Below are positions 51,034 through 60,274 of a DNA stretch of 64,000 bases, in pieces. The stretch's first letter is position 1; every line of letters begins with the position of its first letter. This DNA comes from Jannaschia pohangensis (GTDB taxonomy: Bacteria > Pseudomonadota > Alphaproteobacteria > Rhodobacterales > Rhodobacteraceae). The DNA lies in assembly GCF_900113875.1 (NCBI RefSeq), contig NZ_FORA01000003.1, positions 462,972 through 526,971 on the forward strand. The letters are read 5' to 3'. The notes under the pieces are model-generated. The model made no database searches and was not told the origin of the DNA. It saw only the letters and a list, made by a program, of their open reading frames with translations. The translations under genes were made by a program, and so were the position numbers.

Positions 51034-51075
51034 TTGCCTCGTGCTGTCAAAGCGCAACTCCCGGTCTCAATGCGG

Positions 51076-52005
51076 TCAGCCCGGCTTTCGCGCCACGAGG
51101 ACGAGCGGCAGCATGTTCCCGGGTTGAAGCGGGTCGAGCGTTGTCCAGAGCGGGCAATTGCTGGAATAAAGACCAAGGCGCGGTTCAAGGCAGACCTCGA
51201 CGGCAACATCCCCGAATCCGATCCGGCGCAGATCCTCGATCAGGCCCCATCCGAAGTTGTGGAAGGCAAGGATGCCGCCGGTCAGGTTGTCGCCGTGGAT
51301 CTCGTCCGGATGGTGCCGGATCAGAGAGCCGTCCGCCGCGATTTCCGCGCGCAGGACGTTTTCGCGCATCGGAAAGACCGGCGTCGTGAAGATCAGCTGA
51401 CCGCCTGGTTTCAGGATGCGCCAGCATTCGGACAGGGCCGCGGCGTGGTCGGGAATATGCTCCAGCACATCCGCATGGACGGCCAGATCGAACTTGTCCG
51501 ACGGGTAGTCGAGCGCCTGCATGTCCTGTCGGAACGGATCGCCGGGATCGGGCACGTAGTGGCTGGAATGGACGGGAAGCCCCGCGTCGATCAACGCCCG
51601 GTGCAGTGCCGTTCCGTGTTCGAACAGCGCGGTCAGTTGCGGTCGCGCCGCGCGGCGCATCAAGACCGCCAGAACCAGCTGGCGCTGGCGAGCGTTCAGG
51701 CCGGTCGGGTCGATGAAACTCTCGCGGAAGTTGAACAGGTCGAGAAACATCGCGCCTGTCGCGATATCGACGTCCGCCGCCGCGTCCGAGCCAAGGTGGT
51801 GGATCGGCATCTGTCCGCCACGCCGCGATAATGCCGCCTCGGCCGGGTGATGGAGATCGAAATGCGCCCGGTGGAAGCGGTGGAGGGCGTCGAACCGGTC
51901 AAAGAATTGCCGCGACCGGCGATAAAGCTGCGCTGCCACGGGCTCAGGAGCGGATTGCGGCAGGGTGCTGGCGCGGCGCGTCAGGAGGGCCAGACCGCTT
52001 CCCAT
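51076..52005 (-). CDS. SAM-dependent methyltransferase, class I
   Basis: This 309-residue protein has a C-terminal methyltransferase-11-type domain (about residues 150-300). The acidic/core motif is KFDLAVHADVLEHIPDHAAALSECWRILKPGGQLIFTTPVF. A helical N-terminal half (residues 1-130) with basic residues has no clear assignment. There is no signal peptide. The ATG at 52005 overlaps the sulfotransferase-like stop (TGATG), so it is coupled to that gene. It probably methylates a sugar or glycan precursor; the substrate is inferred from neighbours only. Confidence 0.7.
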   Translation of the reverse strand: MGSGLALLTRRASTLPQSAPEPVAAQLYRRSRQFFDRFDALHRFHRAHFDLHHPAEAALSRRGGQMPIHHLGSDAAADVDIATGAMFLDLFNFRESFIDPTGLNARQRQLVLAVLMRRAARPQLTALFEHGTALHRALIDAGLPVHSSHYVPDPGDPFRQDMQALDYPSDKFDLAVHADVLEHIPDHAAALSECWRILKPGGQLIFTTPVFPMRENVLRAEIAADGSLIRHHPDEIHGDNLTGGILAFHNFGWGLIEDLRRIGFGDVAVEVCLEPRLGLYSSNCPLWTTLDPLQPGNMLPLVLVARKPG

Positions 52006-52976
52006 CAGGCGGCCTGCGCGGCGGTCTGTGCCGCCAGCAGGGTGCGCGCCACCTGCATCCAATGGCCCGCCCCCATGTCGTTACGCAGGAACGCCCGGCC
52101 TTTCTCGAGGTGCAGCAACTTCAGGTCACCTGCCGTCACCCCGGACTGGCGCGCGATGAACCGGTCGTTGAGCGGGGCAAAGGTCCGGATCACGCTCTGA
52201 TACTCGGGCCAGTTGTAGATGAAGCTCGGGCGATCCTTGAACACACGCCGGATATTCGCCTCGAGCGCTGGATCGGACGGGCATTGGCCGCCAAGCTGAC
52301 CCATGATCCATGTCGCCAGGGGATCGCCCGAGACATTGGTGTCATGGCGGTTAAGCTGCGTTGCAAGCGTGTCGAACCCGATGTGGCGCAAGAGCGTGCC
52401 CATGGGATCGGGACGCTCGCCTTCGGCACGGAACGGCAGATAGGTGATTTCCTCTGCATCGAAGCCGGTCAACAGGGCATCGTGCAGGGCATTGTAGTCG
52501 AGGTGGACGCCCGTTCCGAGACGCTGCTCGATGCACGCGTCGAAATAGCGGGCCCAGGGAAACTGGCCGTTCTTGCGGAACACCTCCAGGAAGATCGACT
52601 GGATCAGGGAGACCTGTTCGCGCAGGACGCAGACCACCTCGACCGACTCGAACGGGGCAAGCCAACTGCGCAACTCGCCGTAGTCGACGCGATTGCCGGG
52701 GGTGCCGCGCGAAAACTCCTCGCTCGAGATCAGCACCGTGCCCTCGCCCGCCGCATGGTCGGCGATGATCCGGTCCCAGGCGGCGCGCGCCCCCTCGGCG
52801 TAGGCATAAAAGGCAGGCAGGCGCACCCAGTGACAGGTCAGCCCATGATGCTGGTTTCGCAGTTCGGGGTAGATGAGGCCCGCCGATGCCGCGGCCGCGC
52901 GGTTCAGGTGCAGCGTCTTCTGGATGGTCGTGGTCGCCGTCTTGTGGGTTCCCACGTGCAGTACGATTCTCGCCAA
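52005..52976 (-). CDS. Sulfotransferase-like P-loop protein
   Basis: This 323-residue cytoplasmic protein begins ARIVLHVGTHKTATTTIQ, the PAPS 5'-phosphosulfate loop of sulfotransferases (GTHKTATT). It also has the later EEFSRGTPGNR and VEVVCVLREQVSLIQSIFLEVFRKNG, a possible 3'-phosphate region with REQVS. It would transfer sulfate, or a related group, to a sugar. It sits between a methyltransferase gene and a large glycan-processing gene on the same strand. The acceptor is unknown, and related proteins are often named hypothetical. Confidence 0.7.
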   Translation of the reverse strand: MARIVLHVGTHKTATTTIQKTLHLNRAAAASAGLIYPELRNQHHGLTCHWVRLPAFYAYAEGARAAWDRIIADHAAGEGTVLISSEEFSRGTPGNRVDYGELRSWLAPFESVEVVCVLREQVSLIQSIFLEVFRKNGQFPWARYFDACIEQRLGTGVHLDYNALHDALLTGFDAEEITYLPFRAEGERPDPMGTLLRHIGFDTLATQLNRHDTNVSGDPLATWIMGQLGGQCPSDPALEANIRRVFKDRPSFIYNWPEYQSVIRTFAPLNDRFIARQSGVTAGDLKLLHLEKGRAFLRNDMGAGHWMQVARTLLAAQTAAQAA

Positions 52977-52992
52977 GGCGGTTCCCCTTTTC

Positions 52993-55269
52993 TCAGGCTG
53001 TCTGCTGTACGCGATGACCGGTTAACACCGGGTTGCGGCGTCGTGCCTTTGGTCCGCTGGCCCATTTGCGCAGAACCCGCAGGTTCGCGTCGCCGTATTG
53101 CCGTGTCGGCTCCAGCATCGCCTTCTCGGCCCATTCGTTCCAGGCGTTGATGAACAGCTCCTGCCCATAGGAGGACGCCAATCGCCGCTCGCAGATCGAT
53201 TGCATCCAGCGGTCGAAGGTCATCGGGTTGGCCCCCCAGGCGACATGGGCCTTGCCACCGCGCCGGGCGGTATTGTCCCAACTGGGCATGATCCCCGCGA
53301 TCGTGTCGGCTGGCAGACGGTCGCGGTAGGCGTCGGACACGGCGTTCCGGGCGACGGCGCGATAGTCATAGATCAATCCGTCGAACCCCGGCGCCAATCC
53401 CATGTCGCGGGCCGGACCCTTGGGACCACCTACCAGATAGTCGGCCTCGCCCACCAGCCCGTGCGGCGGCATCTCGACCTGGAAGTCGAACAGACCCTCG
53501 GGCACGGGGCTGTCACCGGCCACATGGAACAGGACCGCGCCCAACTCCACTTCGCCCAATTGCTCGCTGCGCCAGGCCTGCCGCAAGCGGGCGACGTTGG
53601 CGACGGGGTCGGGCATGTCCTCGGCCCGGTAGATCACGAACCTGGGGCGGACACCGTCGGGCCGCTGATAGCGCGGGTCGCGCATGTAGCGGGCGGTATC
53701 GCGGGCCAGCTTGGCCTCGAAGCCCGGGGCATAGGTCTGATCCAGCAGAACCTCGCCCGACAGACCGTCCCAGTTGCGCCGCCACGCCTCGTTCGCCCAA
53801 CACAGGTAGAAGGGGAAATCGATGTCCGGACGCGCCAGAAGCCGGTCAATCGGCGACTCCAGGATCCGCTTCTCGTCGAACCAGTAGAAATAGGTGCAGA
53901 AGGCATCGATCCCGGCGGATCGGGCCAGCGCCGCCTGCTCGCCCATGACCTCGGTCTGGCGCAAATCGTAGAACCCGAGCGACGTCGGCAATTGCGGCTG
54001 CTGATGGCCTGCGAAATTCGGCTGTGCCGAGGCGGCGGCGGACCATTCGGTATAGCCTTCGCCCCACCAGGCGTCGTTCTGGGGGACGCGGTGGAATTGC
54101 GGCAGGTAGAACGCCGAGACGAAAGACGGGCGCGCCAGCGGTTTGCCGGTCACACGGTTCGCCAGATGAGACGTCTGCACGATGCGGCGGCCACCGTCTT
54201 CGGCCATGTAGCCAAGGGCACGCTCGAAGGCATGGGCCGTGGTCCCGTCGACCTGCCCCGCCTCGCGCTCGAAATCCGTCTCGCTCAGGCCAAGGCCCCG
54301 GATCGTCGCCACCAACTCGGGCTTGAGCCAGTACATCGACCCGGCCGGGAACGACAATCTCTCCGCATCCATGGGGATCTCGACCCGGGTCAGCATCCGT
54401 TCCGTCGCAGCGCGGTTCGACCCCCACCAGATCGGATCGGCATAGTGCTGGCCATCCGAGACCCAGAGGCTGGCGTCCGCGTCCGCCAGAAAACCTTCCA
54501 GGAGGTCACCCGTCGCCTGACCCGACAGCAGCCCGCCGACCAGTTGATCGCGCCAGGCATCCCCGTCTTCACGGTGCGGCGACCGCTTGCTGTGGATCTT
54601 GGCCACGGCCTCGTAGCCTGCGAAGATATCGGCGTTGACCAGATGCACGAAGGGAAAGATGTCGCGACCCCGGTTCGGCATCAGCAGGACCGTGGCGTTC
54701 GGATCGGCGGCGACGATACGGTCGCGCAGCGCCTCGGACTCGGGGCCGAAATAGGTGATCGTCACGAAAAGGTCGAAGGCAATGTCGAGGGACCGGAACG
54801 CGGCTTCGAATTCCTCCCAGAGATCCAGGTAATAGAGGTGCAGGTGCAGGGCAAAGCGGGACCGTGCCTTGCGGTGGCTGGCGGCAAGACTGCGCCGGTC
54901 GGCCAGGGCGATATCGCGGGGCGACGGCCCGCAGGGGGTGTCCCGAAAGGGGCGGTTTTCCTTCCGGCCGAAGGAAACGAAATGCTGGAACGGTGCCATG
55001 GGCGCGGTTTGCAGATCGGGGTTCAGGCGCAGATAGGCGTGGGGCGAGAAATCGGAATTGGGTTGCAGGCCGAACGCCTCGCCGAAGCGCGTGAAGTGGC
55101 GGATCGGGAAGGCGCGATAGATCGGATTGGCCCCCGCAATCGCCTGCGCATAAAAGGCACGGTCGAAAAGCCCGCTCCTCCAGACGTCATAGGCGTATCG
55201 GTCACGCTGCCAATTCGGCAGCAGGAACGACATCAGGCGCGACACCTTTGATCGAATCGTGAAATCCAT
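52993..55269 (-). CDS. Rhamnan synthesis F / WbsX-like GH99-type glycan protein
   Basis: This large 758-residue protein has two parts. Residues about 125-355 resemble the rhamnan synthesis F family (LHLHLYYLDLWEEFEAAF, VLLMPNRGRDIFPFVHLV, KIHSKRSPHREDGDAWRDQL, FPAGSMYWLKPE). Residues about 385-740 resemble the WbsX/glycoside-hydrolase-99-like family (FYLPQFHRVPQNDAWWGEGYTEW, GIDAFCTYFYWFDEKRILE, LCWANEAWRRNWDG, INAWNEWAEKAMLEP). It likely helps build or modify a rhamnose-containing surface polysaccharide. There is no signal peptide or membrane segment. It heads the short sulfotransferase/methyltransferase operon. Confidence 0.8.
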   Translation of the reverse strand: MDFTIRSKVSRLMSFLLPNWQRDRYAYDVWRSGLFDRAFYAQAIAGANPIYRAFPIRHFTRFGEAFGLQPNSDFSPHAYLRLNPDLQTAPMAPFQHFVSFGRKENRPFRDTPCGPSPRDIALADRRSLAASHRKARSRFALHLHLYYLDLWEEFEAAFRSLDIAFDLFVTITYFGPESEALRDRIVAADPNATVLLMPNRGRDIFPFVHLVNADIFAGYEAVAKIHSKRSPHREDGDAWRDQLVGGLLSGQATGDLLEGFLADADASLWVSDGQHYADPIWWGSNRAATERMLTRVEIPMDAERLSFPAGSMYWLKPELVATIRGLGLSETDFEREAGQVDGTTAHAFERALGYMAEDGGRRIVQTSHLANRVTGKPLARPSFVSAFYLPQFHRVPQNDAWWGEGYTEWSAAASAQPNFAGHQQPQLPTSLGFYDLRQTEVMGEQAALARSAGIDAFCTYFYWFDEKRILESPIDRLLARPDIDFPFYLCWANEAWRRNWDGLSGEVLLDQTYAPGFEAKLARDTARYMRDPRYQRPDGVRPRFVIYRAEDMPDPVANVARLRQAWRSEQLGEVELGAVLFHVAGDSPVPEGLFDFQVEMPPHGLVGEADYLVGGPKGPARDMGLAPGFDGLIYDYRAVARNAVSDAYRDRLPADTIAGIMPSWDNTARRGGKAHVAWGANPMTFDRWMQSICERRLASSYGQELFINAWNEWAEKAMLEPTRQYGDANLRVLRKWASGPKARRRNPVLTGHRVQQTA

Positions 55270-55410
55270 CGAATCCCCTCCTGCCCCAAGGCCTGTCTCT
55301 CTTGGGCAGAGGATGGAGATTCTTGCTTAAGGTCAGGTTAATGCGCGATCACCAACCTGCCGGCGATGATCCAGGCCAGGATGCCACCGCCATCCGAGAA
55401 CCGCGCGACA

Positions 55411-57660
55411 TCATGCCAAAAGGTCATATTGCGTTGCATCCGACCCGAACTGGATCATCAACGAATCCAGATCGCCGCCATCGACCAGCGCCCAGATGAT
55501 CTGACCCGTGGGCCTGTAGATGACGAAGGCCTCTGCCACATCCGCCACGCCCGCGTTTTCGGTAACGGCGAAATTGACCTGGAAATCCTCGGGCCGGGCG
55601 CGGCCATTCGCAAAGACCAGCACATCGCCCTCGTCATCGCTGAAATCCTGGATCCAGTCGGACCCGTGGTCCGCGATGCCGAGATGATAGAACCGGTCCG
55701 CCCCCGCGCCCCCGTTGATCCGGTCGAAGCCGAAGCCGCCATTGATGAAATCATTGCCATCATTGCCAAAGATCAGGTCGCTGAGCGGGCCGCCCGTGAT
55801 GACGTCGTCGCCCTGCTGACCGGCCAGGACATCGGACCCGAACCCCCCGATGATCGTGTCGTTGCCCTCTTGCCCATAGATTTCGTCATTGCCATAGCCG
55901 CCGTCGATCAGGTCGTTGCCCGCACCGCCGAAAATCTCGTCGCGCAGGTCGGCCGAGGTCGCGCCGCCATGAATGGTGTCATTGCCCGTCCCGCCGACCA
56001 GACGATCGGCCCCGTCGCCGCCCTCGATCCGGTCGTGTCCGTCGGCGCCGATGAGAACGTCATTCCCGTCATAGCCCATCAGCGTGTCGTTGCCGCCCGC
56101 CCCTTCCAGCCGGTCCGCAAAAGGCGTCCCCAACAGGTGACGGGGCGCATCGGGTGCCGGCGGGCGATAGTCGAACACCGGGCTGTCGGGCGCATTGCCG
56201 ATGAAATGGCTATCGAACTCGAAGAAATCGGCCTGGGTGAAATCGTCGGCCGTCAGCGGCTGACCCGTCGCACTGCGGATGGTCACCGATACTTCGCCGT
56301 AGGTCAGGATCGCGCCGTTCGCCGTGCTGACGATGTCGAACTGCGACAGGTTCGACAGATGCGGCAGGCTCGGAAACAGGATGCGGTCGACGCCCGGCTG
56401 GAAATCCATGATCGTGCCGAGCGATCCCGAGGCACCATAGCCCGCGTCGAAGACGAAGCGGTCCGCCCCCGCCCCACCGGTCAGCTGCACGTTCATGTGG
56501 CGCGCGAAGAGCACGTCGTCGTTCGTACCTCCCGACAGGCTTTGGCCCGCGGTGCCGGTGATGCGCGTCAGGCCAATCTCTGCGATGTCGATCTCCAGCA
56601 GGGAGATGCCGTCTTCGACGGTTCCGGTCACGAAGATCTGGATGCGGTTGCCGTTCTGGATGACCTCGATGTCGTTGATGTTCTGAAGCGTGCTTTCCAG
56701 CGTATCCTCGATCGTGGCGCGGTGGATCAGCCGCCCGTTGGGCAGCAGTTGCAGCACCGACAGACCGTCGTCGGATCCGGCCACGAACACCAGCTGCGTG
56801 CCGTTCACCATCAGCGTCTCGATGGCGACGATGCCGTCGAACCGCGTGCCCAGATCGTCGACCACATGGTCGACGGCCTGCAATCGCCCGTTGGCCGGCA
56901 CGCGCAACACGGTCAGCGTCCCGCTTCCGGCGCTGCCGACCAGGACATAGGTCTGCGTGCCCAGGTGAACCGAGGTGATGACCTCCGGCAGGTGGATGCC
57001 CAGCCCGTTCGCCGCCCCGATCCGGCCGATCTCGGTCAGGCGCCCGTCGTCCGCCACGCTGTAGGAAATGATCGTATCCGCGCCCGAGACGGCGGCGACA
57101 AGGTATGTCGCGCTGCCCACCTCGGCGATGGTCACATCCCGGATGGCCATGTAACCGCCGTTCGCGCCGGTGACGGTCACGACCGATTCCACCACACCCG
57201 ACCCGTTGGAGCGAAACGAGTCGACTTCGATCAGGTTCCCCGTCCCGCTGATGGAATAGGCAAAGGTGCCCCCCGGCAGATCGACCAGCTCGAAATCGCC
57301 CGGCGCCCGGCCCAGGTCGCGCCCGAACGAACTGATCCCCTCAAGGGCGAGCGATCCGTTGGCGCGCACATCCACGACCTGCGGATGCTGTCCATACAGG
57401 CCCGTCACCACCAGATCGCCCATGGCCCCCACGGCAATCGACCCCAGATCTCCGACCGACGGCCCCCCGGGCAGGGTCAGACCGCCGCGAAACGTCGCGC
57501 TGCCGTTGCTACCGATCTCATAGCTGACCAGCCGCGTGTTGCCTTCGTACCCGGCAATCAGGAAGACCTGGCCCCCGATCTCATAGATGGCCATATCCGA
57601 CACATGGGATTGGCGATCTTCCAGGTTCGGGCGAATGACGCGACGAAGGGTGATGTCCAT
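55411..57660 (-). CDS. Secreted RTX-repeat protein with beta-propeller-like N-terminal half
   Basis: This 749-residue protein has no Sec signal, as expected for type I secretion. The first about 370 residues contain recurrent segments of the type IAGYEGNTRLVSYEIGSNGS, VTGLYGQHPQVVDVRANGSL, VLVGSAGSGTLTVLRVPANG and VFVAGSDDGLSVLQLLPNGR, typical of a seven-bladed lactonase/YncE-like propeller. From about 510 to 660 there are many GGxGNDxLxG nonapeptides (for example GAGGNDTLMGYDGNDVLIG), which bind calcium. The C-terminal 90 residues hold the secretion signal region. It is divergent from a glycosyltransferase gene. Confidence 0.85.
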   Translation of the reverse strand: MDITLRRVIRPNLEDRQSHVSDMAIYEIGGQVFLIAGYEGNTRLVSYEIGSNGSATFRGGLTLPGGPSVGDLGSIAVGAMGDLVVTGLYGQHPQVVDVRANGSLALEGISSFGRDLGRAPGDFELVDLPGGTFAYSISGTGNLIEVDSFRSNGSGVVESVVTVTGANGGYMAIRDVTIAEVGSATYLVAAVSGADTIISYSVADDGRLTEIGRIGAANGLGIHLPEVITSVHLGTQTYVLVGSAGSGTLTVLRVPANGRLQAVDHVVDDLGTRFDGIVAIETLMVNGTQLVFVAGSDDGLSVLQLLPNGRLIHRATIEDTLESTLQNINDIEVIQNGNRIQIFVTGTVEDGISLLEIDIAEIGLTRITGTAGQSLSGGTNDDVLFARHMNVQLTGGAGADRFVFDAGYGASGSLGTIMDFQPGVDRILFPSLPHLSNLSQFDIVSTANGAILTYGEVSVTIRSATGQPLTADDFTQADFFEFDSHFIGNAPDSPVFDYRPPAPDAPRHLLGTPFADRLEGAGGNDTLMGYDGNDVLIGADGHDRIEGGDGADRLVGGTGNDTIHGGATSADLRDEIFGGAGNDLIDGGYGNDEIYGQEGNDTIIGGFGSDVLAGQQGDDVITGGPLSDLIFGNDGNDFINGGFGFDRINGGAGADRFYHLGIADHGSDWIQDFSDDEGDVLVFANGRARPEDFQVNFAVTENAGVADVAEAFVIYRPTGQIIWALVDGGDLDSLMIQFGSDATQYDLLA

Positions 57661-57866
57661 CGAAATGTGCCTCAAAGGTGGCGAATTGGGACCAACCTGA
57701 GGACAAAAGACGGTGCCAGAAGGAAACTGACTGGGCATCACTGGGGACCTTGGCTGGCCTTTGTCGAAAGGTCGCCGCGAATTGCCCGGATCTCCCTCTG
57801 CGATTGACAGGCCCCCGCGCCTTCGCCAGTTGAAGGGCTGCTCCTCGACTGCCCGAAGGCCCGACC

Positions 57867-58799
57867 GTGACCGAACCGCACTCCCCGCCGCCACGCATAG
57901 CCGTGGTCCTGTGCACGATGAACGGGGCGGAATACCTGCGCGCGCAACTCGACAGCATCGCGGCCCAGACGATGCCGCCCGCGCTGATCGTGGTCTCCGA
58001 CGACGGATCGACCGACGGCACCGAGGCCATCGTGGACGCTTTCGCCGCAGACTGGACCGGCACGATCATCCGGCGCGCGGGCCCCCGAAGGGGCTATGCC
58101 GCGAACTTCCTCGGGGCGATCGGTGCCGTGCCCGAAACCGACTACCTGGCGCTCAGCGATCAGGACGATGTCTGGTATCCCGACAAACTGGCCCGCGCCG
58201 TGGCCGCCCTTGAGCCCCTGCCCGGCCCGGCGCTCTATGGGGCCGCGACCCGCGTCTGCGACCGGGACCTCACGCGCCGCAGCCTGTCGCGGATCACCCG
58301 GGTGCCCCTGACGTTCCGCCACGCGCTGACCCAGAATTTCGCGGGCGGCAACACGATGGTCCTGAACGCGTCCGCCCTTCGCATCGTGCAGGCCGCCGCC
58401 CGGCTCGACCTTGCCGTCCCGGTCCACGACTGGTTTCTCTATCAACTGGTGACCGGCGCGGGCGGCACCGCGCTTTTCGACCCGGTGCCCTGCCTCGACT
58501 ACCGCCAGCATGCGTCCAACCAGATCGGCGATGCCGCGGGCCTTGGCGCGCTGGCCCACCGGATGCGCCGGATGGTGCGGGGCGACTACCGCGTCTGGAT
58601 GGATGCGAACCTGGCCGCGCTGACCGCCGCTGCCGACCTTCTGAGCCCCGACGCCCGCGCCTTGCTGGCCCGCGTGCGCCACGCGCGCGACGCGGTCCTC
58701 TCCGAACGTCTGTCGCTGATGCGTGACGCCGGCCTCTATCGACAGGGCGCCTTGGGTCAGCTCGGCCTTGCCGGTGCGCTCCTGCTGCGCCGGTTCTGA
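57867..58799 (+). CDS. Glycosyltransferase family 2
   Basis: This is a 310-residue inverting glycosyltransferase. It has the N-terminal GT-A start IAVVLCTMNGAEYLRAQLDSIAAQT, VVSDDGSTDGTEAIVDAF, and the metal-binding DQDD in ALSDQDDVWYPDKLARAV. A later acceptor region is HDWFLYQLVTGAGG and CLDYRQHASNQIGDAAG. Similarity suggests a rhamnosyl- or glucosyltransferase acting in surface polysaccharide assembly, but donor and acceptor are unknown. It starts at GTG 57867, in a 206-bp divergent gap with the RTX gene. Confidence 0.85.
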   Translation: MTEPHSPPPRIAVVLCTMNGAEYLRAQLDSIAAQTMPPALIVVSDDGSTDGTEAIVDAFAADWTGTIIRRAGPRRGYAANFLGAIGAVPETDYLALSDQDDVWYPDKLARAVAALEPLPGPALYGAATRVCDRDLTRRSLSRITRVPLTFRHALTQNFAGGNTMVLNASALRIVQAAARLDLAVPVHDWFLYQLVTGAGGTALFDPVPCLDYRQHASNQIGDAAGLGALAHRMRRMVRGDYRVWMDANLAALTAAADLLSPDARALLARVRHARDAVLSERLSLMRDAGLYRQGALGQLGLAGALLLRRF

Positions 58800-58862
58800 G
58801 GGGCATGGCTTGAAACCCCCGCGCCCGCCGGTCCATCTGGGTCCAGCACCAAGGGAAACCCC

Positions 58863-59567
58863 ATGACCGACCTGTTGGCAGGCCTGCGAGAGGCGCTGCG
58901 CCTCATCGTGACGCTGGATGCCGACCTGATCGAGATCACGGCCCGCTCCCTCCAGGTGACGCTCACGGCGCTGCTGATCGCCTGTGCCATCGGCCTGCCC
59001 CTGGGCGGCTGGCTGGCGGTGCGGCGGTTCCGGTTTCGCCGCGCGGTGATCGCCGTGCTCAATGCGCTCATCGGGCTGCCGCCCGTGGTGGTCGGTCTGG
59101 TCGTCTATCTGCTTCTGTCGCGCTCCGGCCCGCTCGGGGTTCTGGGCCTTCTGTTCACGCCCACGGCGATGATCATCGCACAGGTCGTCATCATCACGCC
59201 CCTGATCGCCTCCATCGCGCATCAGGCGATGCGAGATCTCTGGGCCGATTACCACGACCTCCTGATCTCGATGAACGCGACCCGGTGGCAGCGGGTGACG
59301 ACCCTGCTGATCGACGGACGTCGCGCACTGCTGACGGCGGCGCTGGCAGGCTTCGGGCGCGCCATCGGCGAGGTGGGGGCGATCATGATCGTCGGCGGCA
59401 ACATCGACGGGGCGACCCGCGTGCTGACCACCGCCATCGCGCTTGAGACCGGACGCGGCAATTTCGCCCTGGCCGTGGGCCTCGGCCTCATCCTCATCAC
59501 CATCGCCTTGCTGGTCTCGGGGGCCAGCCACTGGGCCCTGCGCACAGAACGGCGCAGCCTGTGGTAG
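58863..59567 (+). CDS. tupB: Tungstate ABC transporter permease TupB
   Basis: TupB is the membrane subunit of the tungstate importer, 234 residues with about five helices. Typical wording is RSLQVTLTALLIACAIGLPLGGWLAVRRFRFRRAVIAVLNALIGLPPVVVGLVVYLLLSRSGPLG. The coupling region is DLLISMNATRWQRVTTLLIDGRRALLTAALAGFGRAIGEVGAIMIVGGNIDGATRVLTTAIALETGRG, a signature of tungstate/molybdate-type permeases. The start of tupC overlaps its end by 7 nt. Confidence 0.88.
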   Translation: MTDLLAGLREALRLIVTLDADLIEITARSLQVTLTALLIACAIGLPLGGWLAVRRFRFRRAVIAVLNALIGLPPVVVGLVVYLLLSRSGPLGVLGLLFTPTAMIIAQVVIITPLIASIAHQAMRDLWADYHDLLISMNATRWQRVTTLLIDGRRALLTAALAGFGRAIGEVGAIMIVGGNIDGATRVLTTAIALETGRGNFALAVGLGLILITIALLVSGASHWALRTERRSLW

Positions 59568-60274
59568 CTGTGCTGCCCCTCACCCTGCGCGCCGCGACGT
59601 TGCGCCGACGCGGACAGGTGCTGGTCGGCCCCGTCGACCTGACCATCGGCCCCGGCGGCATCACCGCCGTGATCGGGCCGAACGGATCGGGCAAGACCTC
59701 GCTTCTGCGGATGATGCACGGGCTGGAGCGGTTGACCTCCGGCAGCCTCGACTGGTCCCTGCCGCCCGCCACGGCGCGCACCCGCCAAAGTTATGTGTTC
59801 CAGCGTCCCGTGGTGCTGCGCCGCTCGGTGCTGGCCAACCTTGCCTATCCCCTGCGCCTGCGCGGCGTCCCGCCCGCGACGGCCGAGGCGCGCGCCCGCG
59901 CCATCGCCACCACCTTCGAGTTGACCGCCCTGCTGGATCAACCCGCGCCCTCCCTGTCGGGCGGCGAGCTTCAGCGCCTCGCCCTCGCCCGCGCCCTCGT
60001 GACCGAACCCGAGGTCCTGTTCGCCGATGAGCCCTGCGCCGCCCTCGACGGGCGCGCCACCCGCCAGATCGAGAGGCACCTTCTGGCCGCCGCCGACGGG
60101 GGCACACGCCTTGTCATGTCGACCCACGACATGGGCCAGGCCCGCCGGATCGCCACCGACGTCGTCTTCCTGCTGCATGGCCGGGTGCACGAATCCGGCC
60201 CCGCCGCCGCCTTCTTCGACGCGCCACAGACACCCCAGGCCCGCGCCTTCCTGAACGGAGATATCGTTGAATGA
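59561..60274 (+). CDS. tupC: Tungstate ABC transporter ATP-binding protein TupC
   Basis: TupC is the ATPase of the importer, 237 residues (GTG start). It has Walker A GPNGSGKTSL, Q-loop YVFQRPVVLRRS, signature LSGGELQRLALARALV, Walker B VLFADEPCAALDGR, and H-loop MSTHDMGQARR. The motif VFQRPVVLRRS and small size are typical of tungstate ABC ATPases. It overlaps tupB by 7 nt and tupA by 4 nt. Confidence 0.88.
   Translation: MVAVLPLTLRAATLRRRGQVLVGPVDLTIGPGGITAVIGPNGSGKTSLLRMMHGLERLTSGSLDWSLPPATARTRQSYVFQRPVVLRRSVLANLAYPLRLRGVPPATAEARARAIATTFELTALLDQPAPSLSGGELQRLALARALVTEPEVLFADEPCAALDGRATRQIERHLLAAADGGTRLVMSTHDMGQARRIATDVVFLLHGRVHESGPAAAFFDAPQTPQARAFLNGDIVE

Noticed and set aside
53098..57807. 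Long plus-strand open frames opposite the RgpF/WbsX and RTX genes
   Set aside because: These are shadows of the minus-strand genes; the translated text shows no domain.
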